From the NCBI GenBank assembly GCA_017545045.1, contig JAFYDA010000037.1, positions 1 through 47,468 on the forward strand: DNA of 47,468 nucleotides, read 5' to 3'. The notes below the pieces were generated by a model that made no database searches, was not told the DNA's origin, and saw only the letters and a program-made list of their open reading frames with translations. A program made the translations under genes and the position numbers. Shown here piece by piece: positions 40,839 to 47,468 of the stretch. Numbering within the stretch: the first letter of the stretch is position 1; the number at the start of each line of letters is the position of its first letter. The DNA is from Prevotella sp. GTDB taxonomy: Bacteria > Bacteroidota > Bacteroidia > Bacteroidales > Bacteroidaceae.

Positions 40839-42416
40839 TTACGGACAAACAGCTCGGATAGTCAGGCCAGCACATCTGTCTTCCCACGATTTGCTGGCCT
40901 TTCCCCAAAACGAATCGATTTCATAACAGATGGCATGCTGATTGGCACCGGGACTCATGTCTGTTGTCCAGCAATAAATATGTTCTATCACACTCGTAGA
41001 ACCGGCATGCGGGAAATAGATATAGTTGCCGTTAGGCCCCGTCGCCTTCATCACTGTATGGCCATTCAGTAGTACGTTTTCGAAAGTACAGTTATCCACA
41101 AGCTCCTGAAACTCCTCTGGTGTGGGCATGCGCCAGTCGCCGCCCAGGAATTCGTGGGCGGCATCGTCCTCAAGGTCGAGCCGCGACTTTCCGTCCACCT
41201 CGCCCCATCTGCTGTCAGTCACGTATTTTGAGAATTTGCTGTAATCTCTGTTATCTTCGTACACTTCGTTGCACAACAGATAACTTTCCCATTCATAGCG
41301 TCCTTCCTTGGGTGCCAACTCTCCCCACGCAATGTAATAGCCGTTTTCAGTCTCCGTGCGAGCTCCTAAGTTAGCCGATGCCCAGCGCACAGATAGTCCG
41401 AGGTCCACGGCCTTGATGTCGCTGGGCTTTGGTAGGGGCTGCAAGTCGACCATCGCCATACGCAGGAAATGGGCTGCATGGTCGATGGAATCTTGAAGCG
41501 GTTTGTTTATATCATTGATAACGTAGATTGACAGGTGGTTGACCTGTCCGTCGTTCTCAGCCGCATACGTTCTCATGGCAACAGCACGCTGGTAGTTCCT
41601 GTCGAGCGCTTGATAACTCGCTGCGCTGTATTCCGCGGGATTGATGGTGTTCAGCAGCTTTTGGGCTTCGGCAATATTGCGATCAAGGACGTTTAGTTTC
41701 AGATACACAGTATCAGACGCTGCCCCCCGTTCTTTTACAGGGCGTATGGGCAGTCCCTCGCACCTTTCAACGGACCAAAAGGTCGAAAGGTCTATCTGAC
41801 TGATGGTGAATACTTTCAATGCGCTGCTCTTGGCACAATCCTTGCACCACATCTTAGTGTCGTTGTCCCAGGTTATCAGCTCGTTGCCCTGCATCCTTCC
41901 TGTGGACGGGAAGAAGACGTAGTTGCCGTTGGGTCCTATCAACAGGTAGCCGTAAACGCCGTTGCTGATGGTGGGTCTCATCCTGCAACAATTGTCATCA
42001 GTCGTATAGGAATCGGTAAGGAGATTCACCTCGTCAACTGTGGGCAGGCGCCATCCTTGGCCCAAGATAACCGTCGCGGCATCATCCTGAGGCAACAGAA
42101 CCCCACCATCTTTATAGTATGTATAGGAGCCTTTAAACTTGTAAGTATCCATCGAATAGACCTCTTTGGGTTCTGTCTCGCCCCAGGCAAAGAAGTAGCC
42201 CGTGTCCTCGGGACGCTCCGCTCCTAAGTTCTTAGTAGCAATCATGAAATTGCCGACACCCAAATCTACGTAGTCATCGGTCGTTTCGTACTCGGCATAC
42301 TTGACAACAACCGGCTGCGGCTCAGGCTCTGGTTCAGGAATAACATCCTCATCTTTCTGACATGATGCAAGCAAGCACATCATGAGAGATAAAAACATAT
42401 AAAATACCTTTTTCAT
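40839..42416 (-). CDS. FISUMP-domain lipoprotein with two repeated domains
   Basis: A 525-aa exported lipoprotein, lipobox LLASC at about residue 19, then a Glu-Pro-rich linker (EPEPEPQP). Two FISUMP/DUF1566-like modules are visible, about 45-230 (VDLGVGNFMIATKNLGAERP, GQGWRLPTVDEVNLL, GPNGNYVFFPSTG) and about 330-525 (VDLGLSVRWASANLGARTET, GGDWRMPTPEEFQELV, GPNGNYIYFPHAGS), joined by a helical segment (DRNIAEAQKLLNTI). The domain occurs on Fibrobacter and Bacteroidales surface proteins; function unknown. It begins 10 nt after the second CxxCH/PD40 gene, so it is the last gene of that operon. Confidence 0.85.
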   Translation of the reverse strand: MKKVFYMFLSLMMCLLASCQKDEDVIPEPEPEPQPVVVKYAEYETTDDYVDLGVGNFMIATKNLGAERPEDTGYFFAWGETEPKEVYSMDTYKFKGSYTYYKDGGVLLPQDDAATVILGQGWRLPTVDEVNLLTDSYTTDDNCCRMRPTISNGVYGYLLIGPNGNYVFFPSTGRMQGNELITWDNDTKMWCKDCAKSSALKVFTISQIDLSTFWSVERCEGLPIRPVKERGAASDTVYLKLNVLDRNIAEAQKLLNTINPAEYSAASYQALDRNYQRAVAMRTYAAENDGQVNHLSIYVINDINKPLQDSIDHAAHFLRMAMVDLQPLPKPSDIKAVDLGLSVRWASANLGARTETENGYYIAWGELAPKEGRYEWESYLLCNEVYEDNRDYSKFSKYVTDSRWGEVDGKSRLDLEDDAAHEFLGGDWRMPTPEEFQELVDNCTFENVLLNGHTVMKATGPNGNYIYFPHAGSTSVIEHIYCWTTDMSPGANQHAICYEIDSFWGKASKSWEDRCAGLTIRAVCP

Positions 42417-42426
42417 TATTTAAAGA

Positions 42427-44133
42427 TTATTTGCGCACGCCGAAGTTCTTGCGCGATTCATCGTTGATGATGCGGGCGGCCTGGCGGCCGTCGAAGCGGG
42501 TGGGCTCGATGATGAACTCGGGCACGTTGAAAGATAGGAAACGTTCGCGATAGAAACGGCGCGGATTGCGCTGCGGCAGCATGAAGGCTTTAGAAACTAC
42601 GCCACTGGTATCGACATGACAGAAATAAGGTCGTGTAAACAGACCATCGTCGCGGCGGGAACTGAAGACGAGCCAGCGGGAGTTGGTGCTCCAGTTGTGG
42701 AACGACTCCGTGTCGTCAGAGTTAGCCTCCGTCATGGGACGAGCGACAGCCCCTTCTACGGCTCCCGAGGGGGCTTCATTGCTTTGTTGGGCACTTGTGT
42801 CCCCATTGGGGGACGACAGGGGGGTTATCCAGAGGTCGGCCTCATGGTGCCAGATGCTGAACTGTCCGTAGTCGGAGAGCGTGTAGCAAAGGAAACGTCC
42901 ATCGTAGGAAGGGCGGGGGAAGGACACGGACTTGTGTTGCGACGCGGCATCGATGACGGTCTCTATATGGTCGCCATAGGTTCCCGTGGCGGGATCGAAA
43001 TCAATGCGGTAGAGATTATAGCGGAGGTTGTTAAGTGAAGAGTGAAGAGTGGAGAGTGAAGAATCTCCTGCCGGGTTCCCTATAGGTTCCGATGCAGGAA
43101 CGGCGGTAGCAAATTCTTCACTCTTCACTCTTAACTCTTCACTTAAATGTGCAGCGCAGAAATAGAGCGAACGGCCATCGGCAGAAAAGACAGGGTAGGT
43201 CTCGTAGATAGAATCCTGCTTGAGAAGCGGCGTCAGTAGCAGCTCGTTCTTCTCAATGTCGTAGATCTGTATGTCGGAGGCGGTGTCGAAGACCTCGATG
43301 CGGTTGGAGTCGGCACTATGGAACAACTGTTGTGTGGTGTTGGTAGAATAGGCGATATAGCGGCCTGAGGGGTGCCAATAGGGATAGACGCAGAGGCCGA
43401 GGGTCTCAGGGGTCTTGGTGTTGTAGGCCGTCGGGGATTGCAAATTCCCTCCAACAGAGTTTTCTCCAACGGAATTTCTTCCAACAGAGTGACGCAACAG
43501 CGTGGCGCCGTGAGGGCCGCGGATGTGTAGGCTCATGTCGGCAGGGTTGCCGCGGTTGAAGCTGTGGCAGTTGACACAACCCTCGAACTGGGTGTTCTCA
43601 ATCAGCGCACGTTCGTCGAACGAGGAGAGGTCGCGCTCGTAGATGCCCATCTTGCTCCACACCTCGTAGCCTGGCGCAATCAGACGGTAGCAGAGACCGT
43701 AGTCGATGCTGTCAGGACTGACATAAATAGAGAAAGGACGATAGGTGTGCCAGCCGTCATCATACTTAGCTGAGACGGTGACGCTGAGCGAGTCGCCGCC
43801 GTTCTGGGCGAGCAGCGCGTGCCAGTCATCAATGTCGAAGTCGACGGATTCCTCACCCTGGCTGTGCAGGCTGTTTCCGTGGCCGTCCGTAATGACGGCA
43901 TCGATGCGCTGACATTGATCTTTGACCATTGACCATTGGCCATTAACCATTGTCTCGTCGGCCATGCTGAAGTTGAGCGGCGCAATGTTCACGGGTATGG
44001 TGACGCCGACGTAGTCAGGATAGATCTGCGGCTGCGTGGTCTCCTGCTTGGCATCGCCGACCGTCTCCGTGCAAGCGGCGAGGAAAAGTAAAAAGGAAAA
44101 TAGGTAAAAAGGCAAAATCGTATTCCGTTTCAT
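42427..44133 (-). CDS. CxxCH haem-motif PD40 propeller lipoprotein, copy 2 (repeat-laden)
   Basis: A 568-aa exported lipoprotein with lipobox LAAC (C21). After a beta domain (about 38-170) comes CVNCH (186-190), a c-type haem attachment motif, and a conserved methionine at 200 (ADMSLHIRG) that could be the distal ligand. Then PD40/TolB-like propeller blades follow (WHPSGRYIAYSTN, FSADGRSLYFC, PSYDGRFLCYTLS, WSTNSRWLVFSSRRDDG). Compared with copy 1 at 45611 it has four extra in-frame segments: residues 62-73, 214-230, 331-369 and 440-466, each made of a different low-complexity or dispersed repeat. Its ATG overlaps the stop of the upstream DUF6057 gene (ATGA). Electron transfer or sensing at the envelope is possible but unproven. 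Confidence 0.82.
   Translation of the reverse strand: MKRNTILPFYLFSFLLFLAACTETVGDAKQETTQPQIYPDYVGVTIPVNIAPLNFSMADETMVNGQWSMVKDQCQRIDAVITDGHGNSLHSQGEESVDFDIDDWHALLAQNGGDSLSVTVSAKYDDGWHTYRPFSIYVSPDSIDYGLCYRLIAPGYEVWSKMGIYERDLSSFDERALIENTQFEGCVNCHSFNRGNPADMSLHIRGPHGATLLRHSVGRNSVGENSVGGNLQSPTAYNTKTPETLGLCVYPYWHPSGRYIAYSTNTTQQLFHSADSNRIEVFDTASDIQIYDIEKNELLLTPLLKQDSIYETYPVFSADGRSLYFCAAHLSEELRVKSEEFATAVPASEPIGNPAGDSSLSTLHSSLNNLRYNLYRIDFDPATGTYGDHIETVIDAASQHKSVSFPRPSYDGRFLCYTLSDYGQFSIWHHEADLWITPLSSPNGDTSAQQSNEAPSGAVEGAVARPMTEANSDDTESFHNWSTNSRWLVFSSRRDDGLFTRPYFCHVDTSGVVSKAFMLPQRNPRRFYRERFLSFNVPEFIIEPTRFDGRQAARIINDESRKNFGVRK
42736..42816. repeat. in-frame insert 4 in copy 2 (SSPNGDT...APSGAVEGA)
   Basis: On the coding strand this encodes SSPNGDTSAQQSNEAPSGAV then EGAVA, absent at the matching place in the paralogue at 45611. 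The DNA contains a GTCCCC/GGGGAC hairpin and runs of C and G, unlike the surrounding coding sequence. It lies between propeller blades. Confidence 0.7.
43033..43144. repeat. full GAAGAGT palindromic element, in-frame insert 3 in copy 2
   Basis: Left arm 43033-43066 and right arm 43110-43144 are inverted copies built of 7-bp units, with a 43-nt centre starting CCTGCCGGG and ending GGCGGTAG. It encodes SEELRVKSEEFATA through SSLSTLHSSL in frame. The paralogue at 45611 has a much shorter, unrelated segment at the matching place (PEEMRDKDIRITYPKIQ). The sense-read arm carries TTA where the plain unit would read TGA. Confidence 0.88.
43444..43494. repeat. 15-bp tandem repeat, in-frame insert 2 in copy 2
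   Basis: Three units of a 15-bp repeat (TCCAACAGAGTTT-like on the plus strand) encode HSVGRNSVGENSVGGN. The paralogue has no counterpart. It lies between the haem-motif region and the first propeller blade. Confidence 0.85.
43915..43951. repeat. 7-bp GGTCAAT repeat, in-frame insert 1 in copy 2
   Basis: On the coding strand it is a run of GGTCAAT-type 7-bp units encoding MVNGQWSMVKDQ. The paralogue at 45611 passes directly from the NFML segment to PAGEYEACV here. The same family is longer in the neighbouring DUF6057 gene at 45231-45313. Confidence 0.85.
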
Positions 44134-45581
44134 TGCTTACTGGAGGTGTGTTGTAGTAATTGGGTGTATCTTTCGCGGTCGCCCGTCAGCATATAGTAGG
44201 CTATCAGATACTGATAAGCCAGCCGGTTGTCCTTGTTGCCGAAGTAGAGGCTTTCCAGCATCTCTGGTGTCGTATGGTCGCTGAAGTAAAATTCATCCTT
44301 GTAGGCCCACTGACGCAGCCGTCCGTATTCAGGATGCCGGGCTATTGCCTCCTCATTGCCCAACAGCGGCAGCGTCTCGTTAGCCCAGTCACGGTAGAAG
44401 AGGGTCTTCTGCAGCGCGGTGAGGTATTTGCGAGCCACCTCATAGTCGCCGTTGATGAGGTTGGTCTCTGCCAGTCGTTTGTAGCACCGGCCGCTTTTTT
44501 GGAAGTCAAGAATGGCTTCCTGCGCCTCGAAGACCGTACGCTGGGCGACATTAATCATGCCCAGCTGGTAGAACGCCTCGGCAGTGGGCAACGGACTGGT
44601 CGCATCGGTGTTGACATCGGGCAACAGGCCGACAATGCCGTTCTGGTTATAGTCGAACATGTGCTCCAAGAGTAGATTGTGCATCGCCAGGGCCAGATTC
44701 TGTACTGTCACACCTATCTGGTTGTTGGGCTTCTCGTTGTTGATGGTTTCCAGGATGCGGTTCCATTGCTGGTAGCGGGCCATGAAGTCGTACTGCATCA
44801 CTCGTTCGGCTTTGACATTTGCGTTTTTCCAAATGAGAGCCCCCGTGACAAGCATAACCAAGATATAAGATATCAAAGGAAAGAGGAATGCAGCATGAGC
44901 ATACTTGGCGGAAGAGGTACTCTTTGGCTCCTTACCTCTAACAACAAACCACATGACAAGCGGGATGATGATGGCGGAGAACCAAGCTACATAGAACAGG
45001 GTAGGGAAGGTGTTCGGGATACGATAGTAATGGCTGCCACCGTAGGCTATCCAATAGAGTACGGGAACGGAGACCATAAACAGGATGAGGCGCCTCCATC
45101 CGTCAGTCAACCGGACAAGTCCATAGAGGACGAGCTGGGTGAGCAGGACCGCCCAGACAGTGCCCAAAAGGGCATTCTCGTCGAGCAGGAAGAGCCAGAG
45201 CAGGATAGAAGGTACATAGGTCAGGCCGTAAGACCATTGACCATTGACCGTTGAGCATTGACCATTGACCGTTGAGCATTGACCATTGACCGTTGAGCAT
45301 TGACCATTGACCAGTCGAAGCGTTAGGAGCTGCACCGCCGAAAGCAGCAGTGCTATGATGAATGCGCCTACCCAAGCATAGAGGAAGAACTGCGTGCAGA
45401 AGCGGCCCAACAGGTCGGCCACACCACCGGGCTGCTTGATAATCTCCCACACGTAATCGTTGTCGAAGAGGAACAGCTGATACTGCTCCTGATAATGCAG
45501 ATGGTGCGGATAGGCCAGTCCGAAAAACAGAAAGACTGCCAAACCGAAAAGCAACGTGAATAAAAGATGTAAATGCTTCAA
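44130..45581 (-). CDS. DUF6057-like membrane protein, copy 2 (TTG start, repeat insert, short C-terminus)
   Basis: A 483-aa inner-membrane protein. About seven hydrophobic segments fall in the first 275 residues (LLFTLLFGLAVFLFFGLAY, YAWVGAFIIALLLSAVQLL, LFPLISYILVMLVTGALIW), followed by a soluble helical, TPR-like region (about 280-483) with GMINVAQRTVFEAQEAILDF. The start is TTG at 45581 (KHLHLLFTL follows); no ATG is in frame upstream before a TAA. A 7-bp repeat encodes three VNGQCST heptads (residues 91-117) between the second and third membrane segments. The C-terminal extension seen at the end of copy 1 (47156) is missing. Its stop overlaps the next ATG, so it is coupled to the copy-2 PD40 gene. 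Confidence 0.8.
   Translation of the reverse strand: MKHLHLLFTLLFGLAVFLFFGLAYPHHLHYQEQYQLFLFDNDYVWEIIKQPGGVADLLGRFCTQFFLYAWVGAFIIALLLSAVQLLTLRLVNGQCSTVNGQCSTVNGQCSTVNGQWSYGLTYVPSILLWLFLLDENALLGTVWAVLLTQLVLYGLVRLTDGWRRLILFMVSVPVLYWIAYGGSHYYRIPNTFPTLFYVAWFSAIIIPLVMWFVVRGKEPKSTSSAKYAHAAFLFPLISYILVMLVTGALIWKNANVKAERVMQYDFMARYQQWNRILETINNEKPNNQIGVTVQNLALAMHNLLLEHMFDYNQNGIVGLLPDVNTDATSPLPTAEAFYQLGMINVAQRTVFEAQEAILDFQKSGRCYKRLAETNLINGDYEVARKYLTALQKTLFYRDWANETLPLLGNEEAIARHPEYGRLRQWAYKDEFYFSDHTTPEMLESLYFGNKDNRLAYQYLIAYYMLTGDRERYTQLLQHTSSKQ
45231..45313. repeat. GGTCAAT 7-bp tandem repeat inside the DUF6057 gene
   Basis: About twelve 7-bp units (GGTCAAT, GGTCAAT, GCTCAAC in a 21-bp higher-order pattern) encode VNGQCST heptads. 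Near-perfect identity of the 21-bp units shows recent expansion. It is the same family as 43915-43951 in the next gene. Confidence 0.92.
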
Positions 45582-45582
45582 T

Positions 45583-45610
45583 ATCTTAACTTCTCTAACT
45601 TCTTAACTTC
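45583..45610. repeat. AGAAGTTA repeat in the intercistronic gap
   Basis: Three 8-9 bp units of AGAAGTTA (minus strand) fill the whole 29-nt gap between the copy-1 PD40 gene and the TTG start of the copy-2 DUF6057 gene, including where a ribosome-binding site should be. AGAAG/AGAGAAG within it may serve as a weak ribosome-binding site. Confidence 0.8.
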
Positions 45611-47149
45611 TCATTTATCAAATACCCGGCTGAATTCTTCGACGCTGATGGTGACGGGCTCAACCATGAACTCCGGACGGTTATAGCTCTTCAGCAGGAA
45701 AGTATTGTATTCAGGATCTTCTTGCGGCAGAAGGAAAGCCTTTCCCACCTTCCCATTGTTGAAATAAGCAAAATAGACGCGGCTATAGTTATCATCGTCA
45801 CGGCGGCTTGCCAGCATCATCCAATGTCCGTTGCTCGACCATGAGGGGTAACTGTCGGAATAACTGTCGCTGTTGACGGAGGTAAGGTCGAGGGCCGAAG
45901 CGGTTTCAGCGGTAAGGGCGGTGCCGGTATACTGGTCCATCGGGATACAGACAATGTCGGCATCATGGTGCCTGCTATGGAAACAGCCATACTGTCCCAA
46001 GGCAAAGAGCAGGTAGCGCCCGTCGGGGCTGAGGCGTGGCAGCGTGACGCTCTTGTCGGATGACGCCGCATCATACACCAGTTCCTCTTCTCCAAAGCCA
46101 TGCGTTGCCACGTCGAACGAACGGCGATAGAGATTGTATTGTATTTTCGGATATGTAATTCTGATGTCCTTGTCGCGCATCTCCTCAGGCAGCGGAACTG
46201 ACTTGCAATAATAAAGGTATTTGCCGTCGGGCGACCAGGTAGGATACACCTCCAACAGCGTGGAATCGTTGCTGATAATGCTCACCGAGTCGGTCTCTAC
46301 ATCATAGAGAATCAGGTCGCTTGCCTCATCGTAAACCTCAATCTTATTGGGATTGGCCGTATGGAATCCCTGACGTGTCCTGTTGGTAGAGAAGGCTACC
46401 AGCTTGGCGGTGGGATGCCAAGAGGGATAGACACCGGAGGAGATCGTATAGTCACGCTTCATATTGACCCTTGAGACCTTGCCATCGTTTACAATGACGG
46501 TACCTGCATTGGAAAGACGCACATGAAAGAGCATGTTGTCGGTCTTGTAGTTCTGATAGCTGTGGCAGTTGATGCACTGGCCTATCGCCTTATTGTTCAT
46601 GGTAATCTCATTGTTGAATATCTGCGTCTCTTCAAACGAGGTGAGCTTTCGCTGGGCTATTTCCATGTAGGTCCACGCGGCATACGACGGCTCGATGAGG
46701 CGATAGGACAGGTATTCGTCGATGGGTTCCTCGGCGACGCTGATCTCAAACGGGGTGAATGAGAGCCATTCACCCGCCTTCTGATCTCCGCTGGAGGGGA
46801 TTTGTAATCCCCAGACCTCTACCTTGATGCGCTTTCCCTTCGAGGCTTGGAGCATCTCGTGCCATTCCGACTCGGGAATCTGCACCTTCACGCCACTGCC
46901 GTAAGTCTGCTGCTGGCCGTCGGGCGTAGTGAAACGTGCCACACACGCTTCGTATTCGCCAGCAGGAAGCATGAAGTTGAGCGGCGCGATGTTAAAGGGT
47001 ACGGTGACATTGCAGTAGTCGGGGAAAATAGCTGGCAGGCTCTTAACCTCCTTGGATGAAGAAGGCACATCGGGGTGACTTACACACGATGCCAAAAACA
47101 GCATGGCAATAACCAAGAACTGGAAATATAAATAGAGATATCTTTTCAT
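45611..47149 (-). CDS. CxxCH haem-motif PD40 propeller lipoprotein, copy 1 (uninterrupted)
   Basis: A 512-aa exported lipoprotein with lipobox FLASC (C22). It has the same plan as copy 2: beta domain from about 40 (FPDYCNVTVPFNIAPLNFML), CINCH haem motif at 192-196, methionine 206 in DNMLFHVRL, then PD40 blades (WHPTAKLVAFSTNRT, WSPDGKYLYYCKS, LSPDGRYLLFALGQYG, WSSNGHWMMLASRRDDD) and the end NRPEFMVEPVTISVEEF. It has none of the four repeat inserts of copy 2, so it serves as the reference for the ancestral length. It begins 6 nt after the end of the DUF6057 copy-1 gene. C-type haem binding is inferred from the motif alone. Confidence 0.85.
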   Translation of the reverse strand: MKRYLYLYFQFLVIAMLFLASCVSHPDVPSSSKEVKSLPAIFPDYCNVTVPFNIAPLNFMLPAGEYEACVARFTTPDGQQQTYGSGVKVQIPESEWHEMLQASKGKRIKVEVWGLQIPSSGDQKAGEWLSFTPFEISVAEEPIDEYLSYRLIEPSYAAWTYMEIAQRKLTSFEETQIFNNEITMNNKAIGQCINCHSYQNYKTDNMLFHVRLSNAGTVIVNDGKVSRVNMKRDYTISSGVYPSWHPTAKLVAFSTNRTRQGFHTANPNKIEVYDEASDLILYDVETDSVSIISNDSTLLEVYPTWSPDGKYLYYCKSVPLPEEMRDKDIRITYPKIQYNLYRRSFDVATHGFGEEELVYDAASSDKSVTLPRLSPDGRYLLFALGQYGCFHSRHHDADIVCIPMDQYTGTALTAETASALDLTSVNSDSYSDSYPSWSSNGHWMMLASRRDDDNYSRVYFAYFNNGKVGKAFLLPQEDPEYNTFLLKSYNRPEFMVEPVTISVEEFSRVFDK

Positions 47150-47155
47150 TGATAC

Positions 47156-47468
47156 TTATGATTGGACTTCGCTGTTTTTTCTGCCGACAGTATTAGAATA
47201 TTGTCTTCCAAAGTAATAGTAATACCAGTAGGTATCGCTCCATTCTCCACGCATTTCTTCTGCTACCTGGCCTACAGTTTTGCCAGGCTTCATCTGCCTT
47301 GAAAGGGTCTCACAGAACTGCTTGTAGCGATTGTAGACGTCCTCTTCTACAGGAATCATCATGCGCTTTTCCTCTGGTGCTTTATCCATATATACGATAT
47401 AAGCTTCTTGGGCATGAACGGGAAAATCTTCGTCTAAATGCAACTTCAAATAGTGACGCAAAGATGGC
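47156..47468 (-). CDS. DUF6057-like membrane protein, copy 1 (C-terminal part, runs off the window)
   Basis: The frame is open from the window edge (PSLRHYLKLHLDEDFPVHAQ) to a stop at 47156 and has no convincing start, so it is the 3' end of a larger gene. The visible part (EAYIVYMDKAPEEKRMMIPV, TVGQVAEEMRGEWSDTYWYY) matches my memory of the C-terminal end of DUF6057 proteins, following the TPR-like region. This would pair it with the copy-1 PD40 lipoprotein exactly as copy 2 is paired. The assignment should be checked on the full gene. Confidence 0.65.
   Translation of the reverse strand, partial: PSLRHYLKLHLDEDFPVHAQEAYIVYMDKAPEEKRMMIPVEEDVYNRYKQFCETLSRQMKPGKTVGQVAEEMRGEWSDTYWYYYYFGRQYSNTVGRKNSEVQS

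Noticed and set aside
45231-45313. CRISPR-like repeat array
   Set aside because: Units are 7 and 21 bp with no spacers, lie inside a reading frame, and no cas genes are present.

Overview
The window looks like chromosome from a Prevotella-type member of the Bacteroidales. The reasons are Bacteroidetes-style promoters (TTTG, about 20 nt, TAnnTTTG) ahead of many genes, many exported lipoproteins, C-terminal sorting tails of the GIYIxNGKK type, PCMD, FISUMP and DUF6057 family proteins, and secreted CAZymes. I see no rRNA, tRNA, CRISPR array, SusC/SusD pair or complete insertion sequence. The species cannot be fixed from this sequence alone.

Layout. 1-2342: start of a leftward gene leaving the window, then metY (O-acetylhomoserine sulfhydrylase) and a LuxR-type response regulator. 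2343-5431: an orphan sorting-tail fragment, a cluster of hairpins, then a frameshifted beta-barrel gene, a PCMD lipoprotein and an outer-membrane beta-barrel protein in one rightward run. 5485-8640: an SDR oxidoreductase, convergent tcdA and a secreted Cthe_2159-like carbohydrate-binding protein. 8647-14269: a leftward RND efflux pair (adaptor then pump, no TolC in view) and cysK. 14522-21949: a secreted CotH-domain protein divergent from a large secreted toroid/beta-sandwich protein followed by a small peptide gene. 21929-28957: a leftward esterase-GH3 operon divergent from a GH31 alpha-xylosidase-like gene. 28992-33920: acetyltransferase, small secreted protein, DUF3160 lipoprotein and CapA-like protein, tightly packed behind GH31. 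33954-36961: leftward bimodular CE6-CE1 esterase and aldo/keto reductase. 36962-37961: a graveyard holding an ATPase C-terminal remnant, a strong hairpin, an antitoxin-like gene whose PIN toxin is cut to ten residues, and a second orphan sorting tail. 37962-40809: nucleoside-hydrolase-like lipoprotein and carboxylesterase lipoprotein. 40839-47468: a leftward operon with two tandem copies of a two-gene module (DUF6057 membrane protein plus CxxCH/PD40-propeller lipoprotein), ending in a FISUMP lipoprotein.

Functionally the window mixes sulfur amino-acid synthesis (metY and cysK, which share a near-identical leader) with hemicellulose breakdown (CE6-CE1, esterase, GH3, GH31) and envelope functions.

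The most unusual signal is a set of short dispersed repeats. At least eight families occur, several built on 7-8 bp units and several palindromic. One palindrome (about 112-118 bp, arms of a 7-bp GAAGAGT-like unit) is inserted in frame in two unrelated genes (the RND pump and a CxxCH/PD40 lipoprotein), and half-copies lie in intergenic DNA, one supplying the C-terminus and stop codon of the RND adaptor. In both coding copies the arm read in the sense direction carries TTA where the plain repeat would give a TGA stop. The second PD40 lipoprotein carries four different in-frame inserts that its neighbouring paralogue lacks, so the window holds its own unoccupied control. This resembles in principle the Rickettsia palindromic elements that insert into reading frames; I do not know of a formal description for Bacteroidales.
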